Positions 1 through 6,356 are shown, counted from the first letter of the stretch. The stretch: DNA of 6,727 nt from Parcubacteria group bacterium RIFCSPHIGHO2_01_FULL_47_10b (GCA_001824325.1 MHXC01000053.1:12707-19433), one strand, 5' to 3'. A program made the numbers and translations. The notes: a model not told the origin generated them from the letters alone.

Positions 1-25
1 ATAAATAAATATAGACTTGCGGGCT

Positions 26-37
26 ACTTTTAAAAGT
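26..37. repeat. Perfect 12-bp palindrome ACTTTTAAAAGT
   Basis: ACTTTTAAAAGT reads the same on both strands and sits directly beside the outer stem of the structured element at 41-176. It could be a protein-binding site or part of a terminator-like flank. No uridine tract follows it in either direction, so I cannot assign a role. Confidence 0.4.
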
Positions 38-40
38 TTT

Positions 41-176
41 CGCGCCCCCGCCCCTCGAAGTACCGCGCGTCGATTTCCCTGCGAGAAATCGCGCGCTAAG
101 CTCTCGACTGCTCGCACGCCAACGGCGTGACCATGCCGAGCAGTCTCCGAGGTTTACTTCTCGGGGCGGTGGCGCG
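41..176 (-). ncRNA. Candidate structured RNA with a three-way junction upstream of yidD
   Basis: No protein gene is visible here, but the bases fold into one compact shape. Positions 41-62 pair with 155-176 (19 of 22 positions complementary). Inside are two hairpins. The first pairs 65-69 and 71-77 with 85-91 and 92-96, leaving T70 bulged. The second pairs 106-114 with 137-145 and carries at its tip a perfect 6-bp hairpin (115-120 with 124-129, loop AAC). The strand is inferred: read on the minus strand, all three mismatches in the outer stem become G-A pairs, two of them a tandem CGAG/CGAG motif that is very stable in RNA; on the plus strand they are C-U. A GATAAT hexamer at 183-178 could be a minus-strand -10 box, but no good -35 box accompanies it. 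I do not recognise the family: there is no SRP, RNase P, tmRNA or 5S signature. It could instead be a DNA-level inverted repeat. Confidence 0.45.
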
Positions 177-223
177 GATTATCTGAAAATATACACAGTA
201 CCTAATTATTAGTATCAGCATAT

Positions 224-487
224 ATGCAACGAATCGCCATTATTGCAATCTCGCTATATCAGCGTACGCTGTCGCCCGATCATGGGCCACTGCGGGCGTT
301 TCGGGCGCAGGGGATGTGTCGGCACCATCCTACATGTTCGCAATATACGAAAGAGGCAATAGAGCGATTTGGGATTGTGCGCGGGGGGTGGCTGGGGGTG
401 CGACGCATTGCCCGCTGCTCGCCGTTTCACGATGGAGGGATTGATCCAGTGCCACGGCGTCTTGGCCGGCTGGCACATAATCAGTAA
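224..487 (+). CDS. yidD: Membrane protein insertion efficiency factor YidD
   Basis: YidD is a small membrane-associated protein that assists YidC in inserting proteins into the cytoplasmic membrane. The 87-residue product has the family hallmarks: YQ at 12-13, SP at 17-18, [10 protein letters not shown] at 32-41, and [17 protein letters not shown] at 61-77, with cysteines 32, 38 and 65. The stretch between SP and the first cysteine is about eight residues longer than in E. coli-type YidD, a variation I associate with candidate-phyla proteins. The ATG at 224 lies inside the palindrome GCATATATGC (218-227). No Shine-Dalgarno sequence precedes it, but no other start gives a complete N-terminal helix. 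yidC follows after 14 nt, so the two are very likely co-transcribed. In many bacteria rpmH and rnpA precede this pair; rnpA is not in the 223 bases upstream. Confidence 0.95.
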   Translation: MQRIAIIAISLYQRTLSPDHGPLRAFRAQGMCRHHPTCSQYTKEAIERFGIVRGGWLGVRRIARCSPFHDGGIDPVPRRLGRLAHNQ

Positions 488-501
488 TTGTATTTGGTCC
501 A

Positions 502-1266
502 ATGTCGGAATTTTTCAATCTCGCACTTGTTCAGCCGCTGTTTAACTTACTGGTATTGCTCCAGAGCTTTATTCCTGGGGGTGATTTTGGTATTGCCGTT
601 ATATTACTGACCATCCTCGTTAAAGTGATTTTATTCCCACTCAACCAGAAAGCGATTTTGTCCCAGCGGGATTTGCAAAAGCTTCAGCCCCAACTACAGT
701 CAATTCAGCAGAAATATAAAGACAACAAGGAAAAACTCGCGCAGGAAAGCATGAAGCTATACAAAGACCACAAGGTGAATCCACTGGGCGGGTGTTTGCC
801 GCTCTTGATCCAGTTACCGATACTATTGGCGCTTTTCCAGATATTTCGAACGATCACGACCATTGATCTGAATACACTATACTCATTTATTCCCCGACCA
901 GAGGCGATCCATACGACATTTCTTGGCATCGTTGATCTCGGTAAGGCGAGTATCGAGCTGGCGATTATCGCCGGTGCCCTTCAATTCATACAAGCGAAAT
1001 TTATGCAGCAACGGCAGCAATTAGGGGTCACGCCGCAGAAAGATGGCAAGAAAGACGATTCGGGCAAGGAGGGGGCTGTACATAAGCCTGCCAATCAGCA
1101 AGTTATGATGCAAGCCATGCAGAAACAGATGCTGTATTTCATGCCTGGGCTGACCGTGTTTATCTCACTGACGTTGCCCGGGGCCTTGCCGTTGTATTGG
1201 GCGGCTAATACGGCATTCTCGATTGTTCAGGAGCAGTACTTATGGCGCGGCTATAAGAAAGCTTAA
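502..1266 (+). CDS. yidC: YidC/Oxa1/Alb3-family membrane protein insertase, short form
   Basis: This insertase moves membrane proteins into the cytoplasmic membrane, alone or with SecYEG. The product has 254 residues and about five membrane helices, without the large periplasmic P1 domain of Gram-negative YidC. Helix 1 of the conserved core is about 29-47 (ILLTILVKVILFPLN). A charged coiled hairpin follows at about 50-92, then the signature KVNPLGGCLPLLIQLPI at 91-107. The last helices are about 209-245, with LPGALPLYWAANTAFSIVQEQYLWRG at 225-250. The position of the conserved groove arginine (R366 in E. coli) is lysine 41, so the positive charge is kept. A hydrophilic Gln/Lys/Asp/Gly loop at 165-205 separates two helices and faces the cytoplasm in the known topology. 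No Shine-Dalgarno sequence is seen before the ATG. It lies 14 nt after yidD and probably shares its transcript. Confidence 0.97.
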   Translation: MSEFFNLALVQPLFNLLVLLQSFIPGGDFGIAVILLTILVKVILFPLNQKAILSQRDLQKLQPQLQSIQQKYKDNKEKLAQESMKLYKDHKVNPLGGCLPLLIQLPILLALFQIFRTITTIDLNTLYSFIPRPEAIHTTFLGIVDLGKASIELAIIAGALQFIQAKFMQQRQQLGVTPQKDGKKDDSGKEGAVHKPANQQVMMQAMQKQMLYFMPGLTVFISLTLPGALPLYWAANTAFSIVQEQYLWRGYKKA

Positions 1267-1291
1267 GAGAAGGTTGTTCATGTCTATGAGG

Positions 1292-1361
1292 CACGCTCTG
1301 CGGCGCTTCGCGTATAGTTCACTTCCACGGTAAGCGCTGCAGCGCGAAGCCGAGGGCGCAT
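1292..1361. repeat. Imperfect hairpin with a perfect GC-rich palindrome in the yidC-flippase spacer
   Basis: The 173-nt spacer between yidC and the flippase has no convincing coding capacity. TTCGCG (1307-1312) pairs with CGCGAA (1343-1348), and GGC (1302-1304) continues the stem with GCC (1349-1351) across a GC bulge. Weaker pairing extends it outward, about six of eight positions between 1291-1298 and 1352-1359. The 3' arm overlaps a perfect 12-bp palindrome GCGCTGCAGCGC (1334-1345), so two alternative folds compete. No uridine tract follows, so this is not a classical terminator. It may be a small dispersed intergenic repeat, a processing site or an RNA element. Confidence 0.35.
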
Positions 1362-1439
1362 GACCCAATAGTGCAGCGAGCCACGAGGCTGATGACGAAT
1401 GGACAGGGACAACGCTCTCAATTTTTCTAACACTTGACA

Positions 1440-2858
1440 ATGCTTTCGAAACAAATCGCAGCAAATTCAGCACTATCAGGAGGGTCGCGGATTATTGGGA
1501 ATATCATTTCCTTGGTTATTGTAGGGTTGATTGCGCGGACGCTATCGCCTGCGGAAGTGGGGGACTATTTTACGATTATTGCGTTACTATACACGTTTAG
1601 TTTTTTTGCTGACCTGGGTCTTTATTCGTTATTGGTGCGTGATATTTCACGACCTGATGTTACGGGCCCCGAGGAGTCGCGCATTGTAAGTACGGCGTTT
1701 TCGCTACGGGTGGGCGCGTTGGTGGTGGCACTGGCTGCAGCGATTGTTGCGGGATTTTTGTTTCCGTATTCGAACATAGTACGCCTGGGCATCGTCATCG
1801 GCACGCTGCACATTTTTTTCTTGAGCGCGTCGCAGGTGCTCATGGGCGTGTTTCAAAAATATTTGAAACTGGGGCGAGTTGCTGTTGCTGAATTAATTGG
1901 CCGCGTGGTGCAGCTGGGGATGGTGTGGGCGGTGGTGCAGTATGGGTGGATGGATGGGGGATTACTGGGGTTGATCGCCGCGCTTATAGCTGCTGCAGGA
2001 ATTAGCTTTGTGCTGAATGTTGTTGGAGCGCACAAGCTGGTGCCGTTTCGTTTTCGAGTTGATGTGAGCGCATGGATGGCAACTGCGCGCACAGCGTTGC
2101 CTCTTGGCACTGCAGTCATTATCACCGCATTGTATTTTCGGTTAAGCACGCTGTTGCTCTCGGTATATAGCGGCCCTGAGGCAGTTGGTATATACAATAT
2201 CGGATATCGGGTGCTTGAAGCGCTTATTTTCTTTCCGGCAATGTTCGTGGGACTTGTTATGCCACAGTTGTCGAATTACGCAGTGGCTGATCGGAAACGA
2301 TTTCAGGCGTTGTTTCAAAAGACGCTCCATGTATTGTTATTTTTAGTTGTGCCTGTGGTGATTGGGCTCATCATGCGAGCGCGAGACATTGTGGTGCTTT
2401 TGGGAGGGGAGCAGTACGCGGCGTCGGCGCCAGTGCTACAAATATTGTCAGGAGCAATTGCGATGATTTTCATCGGGGCGCTACTGGCAAACGCCATGAT
2501 TGCCCTCAATAAACAAAAACTACTCGCATGGGTCTATGGCGGTGGCCTTGTATGTAATATTATTGTCAACGTCCTGGTGATTCGTCAGTATTCATATATT
2601 GGCGCGAGCTGGGCAACATTCAGCACCGAAGCGTTAGTCACAGTGCTTATGGCAATTGTGCTTGTGCGCCAGGCAGTATCGGTGTGGCCGCGACTCACCA
2701 GCGCATTTCAGATTGCCGCAGGGGGAGGTGTTATGAGCGCGACACTGGCTCTCACAAGAGATGTGCATATTTTGGTCGTGATTCCTATCGCTGCGATAGC
2801 GTATATTGCCGGATTATTCGTGACTGGGGGGCTACGCAAAGAATTATGGCGGTTCTGA
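1440..2858 (+). CDS. Wzx-like polysaccharide flippase (MOP/MATE superfamily)
   Basis: Proteins of this family flip lipid-linked oligosaccharide units across the cytoplasmic membrane for assembly into surface polysaccharide. The 472-residue length fits the usual range, and the protein is hydrophobic throughout, with about 12-14 membrane helices. Family-typical stretches are the N-terminal GGSRIIGNIISLVIVGLIAR (14-33) followed by LSPAEVGDY (35-43), FADLGLYSLLVRDISR (56-71), GPEAVGIYNIGYRVLEAL (245-262) starting the second half, YAASAPVLQIL (326-336) and IGASWATFSTEAL (387-399). I chose ATG 1440; a TTG at 1434 would add two residues. Neither has a Shine-Dalgarno sequence. The last 13 nt overlap the start of the next gene, an O-antigen ligase-type protein, so the two are likely translated together and act on the same glycan. 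Substrate cannot be read from sequence. Its plus strand is strikingly G-rich (31 G to 6 C in 1921-1980). Confidence 0.9.
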   Translation: MLSKQIAANSALSGGSRIIGNIISLVIVGLIARTLSPAEVGDYFTIIALLYTFSFFADLGLYSLLVRDISRPDVTGPEESRIVSTAFSLRVGALVVALAAAIVAGFLFPYSNIVRLGIVIGTLHIFFLSASQVLMGVFQKYLKLGRVAVAELIGRVVQLGMVWAVVQYGWMDGGLLGLIAALIAAAGISFVLNVVGAHKLVPFRFRVDVSAWMATARTALPLGTAVIITALYFRLSTLLLSVYSGPEAVGIYNIGYRVLEALIFFPAMFVGLVMPQLSNYAVADRKRFQALFQKTLHVLLFLVVPVVIGLIMRARDIVVLLGGEQYAASAPVLQILSGAIAMIFIGALLANAMIALNKQKLLAWVYGGGLVCNIIVNVLVIRQYSYIGASWATFSTEALVTVLMAIVLVRQAVSVWPRLTSAFQIAAGGGVMSATLALTRDVHILVVIPIAAIAYIAGLFVTGGLRKELWRF

Positions 2859-4291
2859 ACTGGGCATTTTTAGTCGTTCTGGCATATATCCCGTTTCAAC
2901 TAGCGCTCAATCCGACGCCAGGTATTGATTTGTTAAGTATGCGGGTGGTGATTCCGATATTGTTTGTGTGGTGGTTGGGGAGAGGACTGGTTCGCGGCGT
3001 GGTACGCATGGCGCTTACACCACAGACGTTACTGGTGTGTGGATTTCTACTGTTTATGGTAGCAAGCGTGTTCGTGGCAGATCAGCCCGGTCTGGCTGTG
3101 AGGCGGTTGCTCTACTGGGGATCGATTATGCCGTTGTACTTTGTTGCTGCTGATGTGTTGCGTGAGCGAGCGATGCAACTACGAGTGGTGCGTGCGCTGA
3201 TCGGCAGCGCAGTTGTTGCGGCAATCATCGGAATCGTGCAGTTTTTTGGGCAGTTTGTGGTTGCCAGACATATATTTAGCGATGCCGTGGGGTCCAGCGT
3301 ATCAATCTATATGCAATGGTGGGTGGCGCATATCGGCCCGGCGTTTTGGGGGCAGAACCTCACGGCAACCGTTGGCGACTATCAGAGTCTACTCGTGAAT
3401 ATTGGAGGCAATACGATGATGCGTCTCGTGTCGCTATTCCCGGATCCTCACGTTGCTGCATTTTTTTTCGCGCTCATAGCACCACTGTGCTTGGTCGTTG
3501 TACTGGACCCGGTCATTGCGCTTTCGCGCCGCGTTCGATATGCCGCGTATGGTCTGATGCTACTAGTCGCAGTAGCACTGACATTCAGTCGCGGGGCATA
3601 TCTGGCAATACTGTTAAGCGCCGCATTACTGGCACCATTTGTATGGAAATTGGTCCAGGCGCATACACATATACAGATGCACTGCATAAGCCGTTGGGCG
3701 CGAACGGCTCTCGCCACCGTCTTAATCGCTATCGTCGTTGTCCTGATTACCCCTACCCCTGGCAACGTCATTGCCGCCCGCTTATACTCCTCATTCCATA
3801 TTCTCGACAATTCGGTCTCCGGAAGAACCGACATCTGGCGCGAGGCAATTGCCGTTATTCGCCAACGCCCGCTGTTAGGCGTGGGATTGGGTAACTACAA
3901 CTTCTACCTCGAACCAGCAGCCGACTTCAGAACCCCCATATACGCACATAATATGTATCTAGATGTTGCTGTAGAGATGGGCGTACCCGCAGCCATCCTC
4001 TGGGCTATGCTGCTTATATACGTGATTATAGATGGCTTACTAGTGGCATTACGAGCTGGGGGGGGCAGGGCTGCTGGCCTCGCCACGCCACTATCATCCC
4101 TCGCCCTAGCCACAGCCTCCAGCACCCTCATATTCGCGCTGTATGCCCTCGTAGAGACGCCACTATACTCGCCGGGCGTGTTGTCTGTGCTTCTGGTGAT
4201 GATTGCAATGGGAGCTGTTGCGAATGGCGTCTATTTACAAGCTCCTAAACGAGAAAAACGCCGCCACCCAACTGCACGAAGCAGTGAGTGA
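2846..4291 (+). CDS. O-antigen ligase/polymerase-type membrane protein (Wzy/WaaL family)
   Basis: Members of this family (Wzy_C/O-antigen ligase domain) join lipid-linked glycan units, either extending a polymer or transferring it to an acceptor, on the outer face of the cytoplasmic membrane. The 481-residue product has about 10-12 helices. Recognisable elements are SLFPDPHVAAFFFAL (196-210), LTFSRGAYLAILLSA (245-259), the outer-loop segment SVSGRTDIWREAIAVIRQRPLLGVGLGNY (323-351) with its family arginines, and AHNMYLDVAVEMGV (367-380) with the conserved histidine. The ATG at 2846 overlaps the flippase end by 13 nt. The frame stays open back to 2684, but that extension is polar, non-family sequence in the shadow of the flippase. 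Oddities: a T8 run (3461-3468), a G8 run (4058-4065), and a switch from G-rich to C-rich coding from about 3700 to 4140. Whether it is a polymerase, a lipid-A-type ligase or a protein O-oligosaccharyltransferase cannot be decided here. Confidence 0.88.
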   Translation: MAVLNWAFLVVLAYIPFQLALNPTPGIDLLSMRVVIPILFVWWLGRGLVRGVVRMALTPQTLLVCGFLLFMVASVFVADQPGLAVRRLLYWGSIMPLYFVAADVLRERAMQLRVVRALIGSAVVAAIIGIVQFFGQFVVARHIFSDAVGSSVSIYMQWWVAHIGPAFWGQNLTATVGDYQSLLVNIGGNTMMRLVSLFPDPHVAAFFFALIAPLCLVVVLDPVIALSRRVRYAAYGLMLLVAVALTFSRGAYLAILLSAALLAPFVWKLVQAHTHIQMHCISRWARTALATVLIAIVVVLITPTPGNVIAARLYSSFHILDNSVSGRTDIWREAIAVIRQRPLLGVGLGNYNFYLEPAADFRTPIYAHNMYLDVAVEMGVPAAILWAMLLIYVIIDGLLVALRAGGGRAAGLATPLSSLALATASSTLIFALYALVETPLYSPGVLSVLLVMIAMGAVANGVYLQAPKREKRRHPTARSSE

Positions 4292-4297
4292 CGGCGT
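4254..4297 (-). terminator. Rho-independent terminator of the minus-strand operon, inside the ligase 3' end
   Basis: Read on the minus strand, ACGCCG (4297-4292) pairs with CGGCGT (4263-4258). CAC/GTG continues the stem after a one-base offset, and ACTGC/GCAGT closes it with the loop TTCGT (4280-4276). The stem runs directly into TTTTT (4258-4254), the arrangement expected of an intrinsic terminator. It lies 43 nt past the stop codon of the minus-strand gene at 4340 and covers the last codons of the plus-strand ligase. Confidence 0.75.
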
Positions 4298-4320
4298 CTT
4301 CCGATTTACCCGAATGAGCG

Positions 4321-4349
4321 CGCTAGGATCTCCTCGTTCCTAGCGTTTT
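4321..4349 (+). terminator. Rho-independent terminator of the plus-strand glycan genes
   Basis: CGCTAGGA (4321-4328) pairs perfectly with TCCTAGCG (4338-4345) around a 9-nt loop and is followed by TTTT (4346-4349). It lies 30 nt past the ligase stop codon. The 3' arm includes the TAG stop codon of the convergent minus-strand gene (4342-4340). Confidence 0.75.
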
Positions 4350-5281
4350 GTATCTATGTCCACCTCCATCCTTAAAGAGCTCTTGGCCGCTCGCCTTGAT
4401 ACGTCATAGGCGATTTGGCTGCCATTCCGACAGACTTCTGGATGGCTGCCCGAACTCGCAAGAGCGGGACAGTCAAGCCACCACGAGTCGTTGGGAAAGA
4501 CGTACAGCGCGTACTCTTTCCCTGGGTCCAGGTTGGTAATCCGGATTGGCCTTCCAAAAACTTCCGGAGAAACAACCCGCCAATTTTGAGCGAGAATGTC
4601 GTTGATCCCACCAGGCGGTGCAAGGGTCCATAGGATCCACCCGCAAGGAACATCGTTGCGGGGGAGCCACAGGTTTGAGAACTGTGTCTTGCAACCAGGG
4701 GGCTTAGTGGCGTCATCGATGCCAAGGAGACGACGCTGGGCATCATCAAGGGGTTTAAACTTGATGGTCCAGCCGTCTTCTACCACGATGACTTCGACTG
4801 GGTATTGTGCGTGGCTATGAATAACCACGCAATCCCAGTGACTAAGGTCGTGCGTGCATCCGGTTTGGTATATTTGTGCATCTACGACTGTTTGCCAACC
4901 GTAGAACAGCGCTACCACAAAGGATGCAAATCCCAGCAAGGACGGAACCACTTTTGCAAAGTTTTTGTCTAAAGTTCGGGCAACAACGACGACGATGCCT
5001 GCTCCGACAAAAAACCATGCAGCCCAGTAGTTTGGCGAATGGGCGATCCCAAGACCGAGGCCAACCCCAATGGCAATGATCATGTAGACCATACCACCGA
5101 GGGTATAACCCGTGGTGTTGGGTTTAGTTCCGAGTTCGACAGCGCCCAAGATCCCAGAGACAATGAACCATACCAATGGGATTATCCCTGGAATTTGTCC
5201 TTGGAATGCGAAAACCGATGCGAGCGCCGTGGGAATAGCAATTAACAGCCCCACAGCCGTCTTCATCATATTCTTTTTCAT
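4340..5281 (-). CDS. Uncharacterised membrane protein: five helices plus a six-cysteine outer domain
   Basis: I do not recognise this family. The 313-residue product begins with KK at 2-3 and has five predicted helices at about 7-26, 30-50, 60-80, 85-101 and 109-130. Positive charges fall in the N-terminus and in the loop RTLDKNFAK (102-110), which puts the N-terminus inside and everything after helix 5 outside the cell. That soluble part (about 135-313) has six cysteines at 142, 151, 197, 213, 271 and 284, an even number suited to three disulfides, and is rich in Trp and Pro. ITNLDPGKEYALYVFPNDSWW (248-268) suggests beta-sandwich strands. Its ATG shares one base with the stop codon of the upstream SPFH-like gene (TAATG), and AAAGGGG (5292-5286) is a good Shine-Dalgarno, so the two are translationally coupled and probably partners. 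The layout resembles NfeD (helices, then a soluble domain) beside an SPFH protein, but I see no OB-fold motif. Confidence 0.82.
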   Translation of the reverse strand: MKKNMMKTAVGLLIAIPTALASVFAFQGQIPGIIPLVWFIVSGILGAVELGTKPNTTGYTLGGMVYMIIAIGVGLGLGIAHSPNYWAAWFFVGAGIVVVVARTLDKNFAKVVPSLLGFASFVVALFYGWQTVVDAQIYQTGCTHDLSHWDCVVIHSHAQYPVEVIVVEDGWTIKFKPLDDAQRRLLGIDDATKPPGCKTQFSNLWLPRNDVPCGWILWTLAPPGGINDILAQNWRVVSPEVFGRPIRITNLDPGKEYALYVFPNDSWWLDCPALASSGSHPEVCRNGSQIAYDVSRRAAKSSLRMEVDIDTKR

Positions 5282-6351
5282 TACGCCCCTTTCATTGCCT
5301 TAACCGCGCTCACCACTGCATCTGCGATCTCCTTGATCGGCAGATTGAGCGTGGTAATCTGCTCCTTTATCTTGTCCGCGTCGAAGAATTGGAGCTTCGC
5401 TGCCTGCAGTGCGGACTCATAAGAGATGCCGGGATTGTCCAGCCTGATCAGGGCAATTGCCCTATTGAGTCCTTCCGCCATTCTTCTCACTGCGCGATTT
5501 TTCAGATTAGCAACCGTTAACTCCTGCTGCGCCTTTCTTGCCTGTTCGTCTCCCGTGACATCATTGAGACGAAAATCATGGCCAATGCCCCACAGGAGAG
5601 CGTGCTTATCAATCCCCAGCACAGGGAGGGGGACACCAGCAGCTTGACCAAGGGGAAAACCCTCCTTGATCTTTCTGCTAAGCTCGGTCTTTGCTGCTAG
5701 TGCTTGATCGTAGTCCATGCCTTCTAGCGCGTGACGAGCAGTTTCTTTGATGACAAACAAGAACTGCTTCTCTGGATCATCAAGAAACAGATACAGCCAC
5801 AAGAACCTAGGGTTGAAGGGCATAGCTGCATCAATTTCTACCTCGCCTGCTGGCGTGCCATCATCCGCGTCAATCGTTGGAACCAAAAACGGTGGTATTT
5901 CCATCGGGGTACGTTTTAGGTTGGTCGCTGGCTCGATTACTTCCGTTACAAACGGAAGTACCCAATTAAACCCCTGGATCTGTTCCAGGGTTTGTTCATT
6001 TAGGTACTTTACCAAGCGGCCCTCATATGGAGGGCTATTCCTAAAGCCTGCGATTCCTAAGGCCACTCCGGTAAGCCCGAAAAATGTAGCCAAGATAGAC
6101 CACAAACTTGCCTGTAGACCAATGAAAAAACCGGTAACGATGGTTCCAAGTAGCGCTATGGCCGCCGAAGACGCCAAACCCAGCACAAAACGATGCTGGT
6201 GAACTGCGGTGCCGATCCTCGCTCTGGCCGTAATCCGTTTCCGAATTTCTGGGACCTCTTCCTCGAGCCCTGCGACAGGCTGCCGCCCTCCTGGCTGTAA
6301 CAAACCCATTCGCATTAAAGCTTTTTCGACCGCCACATCACCTAAAGCCAT
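5281..6351 (-). CDS. SPFH/band-7-like membrane protein with two N-terminal helices
   Basis: SPFH (stomatin/prohibitin/flotillin/HflK-C) proteins form membrane-bound oligomers that organise membrane patches or regulate proteases. The 356-residue product has a polar N-terminus (1-50), two helices at about 54-77 and 82-102, then a domain with SPFH order: EGRLVKYL (110-117), GFNWVLPFVTEVI (127-139, compare the family's PGxHxxxPF), VPTIDADD (157-164), EVEIDAAMPFNPRFLWLYLF (170-189), an amphipathic helix (196-209), KTELSRKIKEG (221-231), and GHDFRLNDVTGDEQARKAQQE (257-277), which matches the usual strand followed by a charged coiled helix. A helical tail ends at KAMKGA. The match is by pattern, not alignment, so the SPFH call is moderate. 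I chose ATG 6351 because AAGGGAG (6363-6357) lies 5 nt ahead; a TTG at 6366 would swallow that site. It is first in a two-gene operon, one base overlapping the next gene. Confidence 0.8.
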   Translation of the reverse strand: MALGDVAVEKALMRMGLLQPGGRQPVAGLEEEVPEIRKRITARARIGTAVHQHRFVLGLASSAAIALLGTIVTGFFIGLQASLWSILATFFGLTGVALGIAGFRNSPPYEGRLVKYLNEQTLEQIQGFNWVLPFVTEVIEPATNLKRTPMEIPPFLVPTIDADDGTPAGEVEIDAAMPFNPRFLWLYLFLDDPEKQFLFVIKETARHALEGMDYDQALAAKTELSRKIKEGFPLGQAAGVPLPVLGIDKHALLWGIGHDFRLNDVTGDEQARKAQQELTVANLKNRAVRRMAEGLNRAIALIRLDNPGISYESALQAAKLQFFDADKIKEQITTLNLPIKEIADAVVSAVKAMKGA

Positions 6352-6356
6352 TTTGT

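Noticed and set aside
41..176. 5S rRNA, SRP RNA, RNase P RNA or tmRNA as identity of the structured element
   Set aside because: Only a short CCATGCCGA resemblance to 5S exists. The conserved SRP tetraloop region, RNase P P4 sequences and tmRNA tag region are absent on both strands.
1389..1400. CTGATGA followed by CGAAT, like a hammerhead ribozyme core
   Set aside because: There is no stem II between CTGATGA and GAA, the conserved GAAA is absent, and no matching stems I and III are seen.
1434..1439. TTGACA as a -35 promoter box before the flippase
   Set aside because: It overlaps the flippase start region and no -10 box lies at a suitable distance, so it would initiate inside the gene.
1240..1473. 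77-residue minus-strand frame across the yidC-flippase spacer
   Set aside because: It overlaps both neighbouring genes, has no recognisable motif, and its middle is explained by the hairpin repeats.
2684..2845. N-terminal extension of the ligase frame by 54 residues
   Set aside because: It lies fully inside the flippase in another frame and encodes polar, Arg/Cys-rich sequence unlike the family's hydrophobic N-terminus.
3316..3894. 192-residue plus-strand frame inside the ligase gene
   Set aside because: Its translation is rich in Arg, Ser and Cys without domain pattern, and it lies in the shadow of a well-supported gene.
4340..5281. Calling the second minus-strand gene NfeD
   Set aside because: Position beside an SPFH-like gene and helices followed by a soluble domain fit, but the six-cysteine, Trp-rich domain shows no OB-fold pattern and is longer than the usual NfeD tail.
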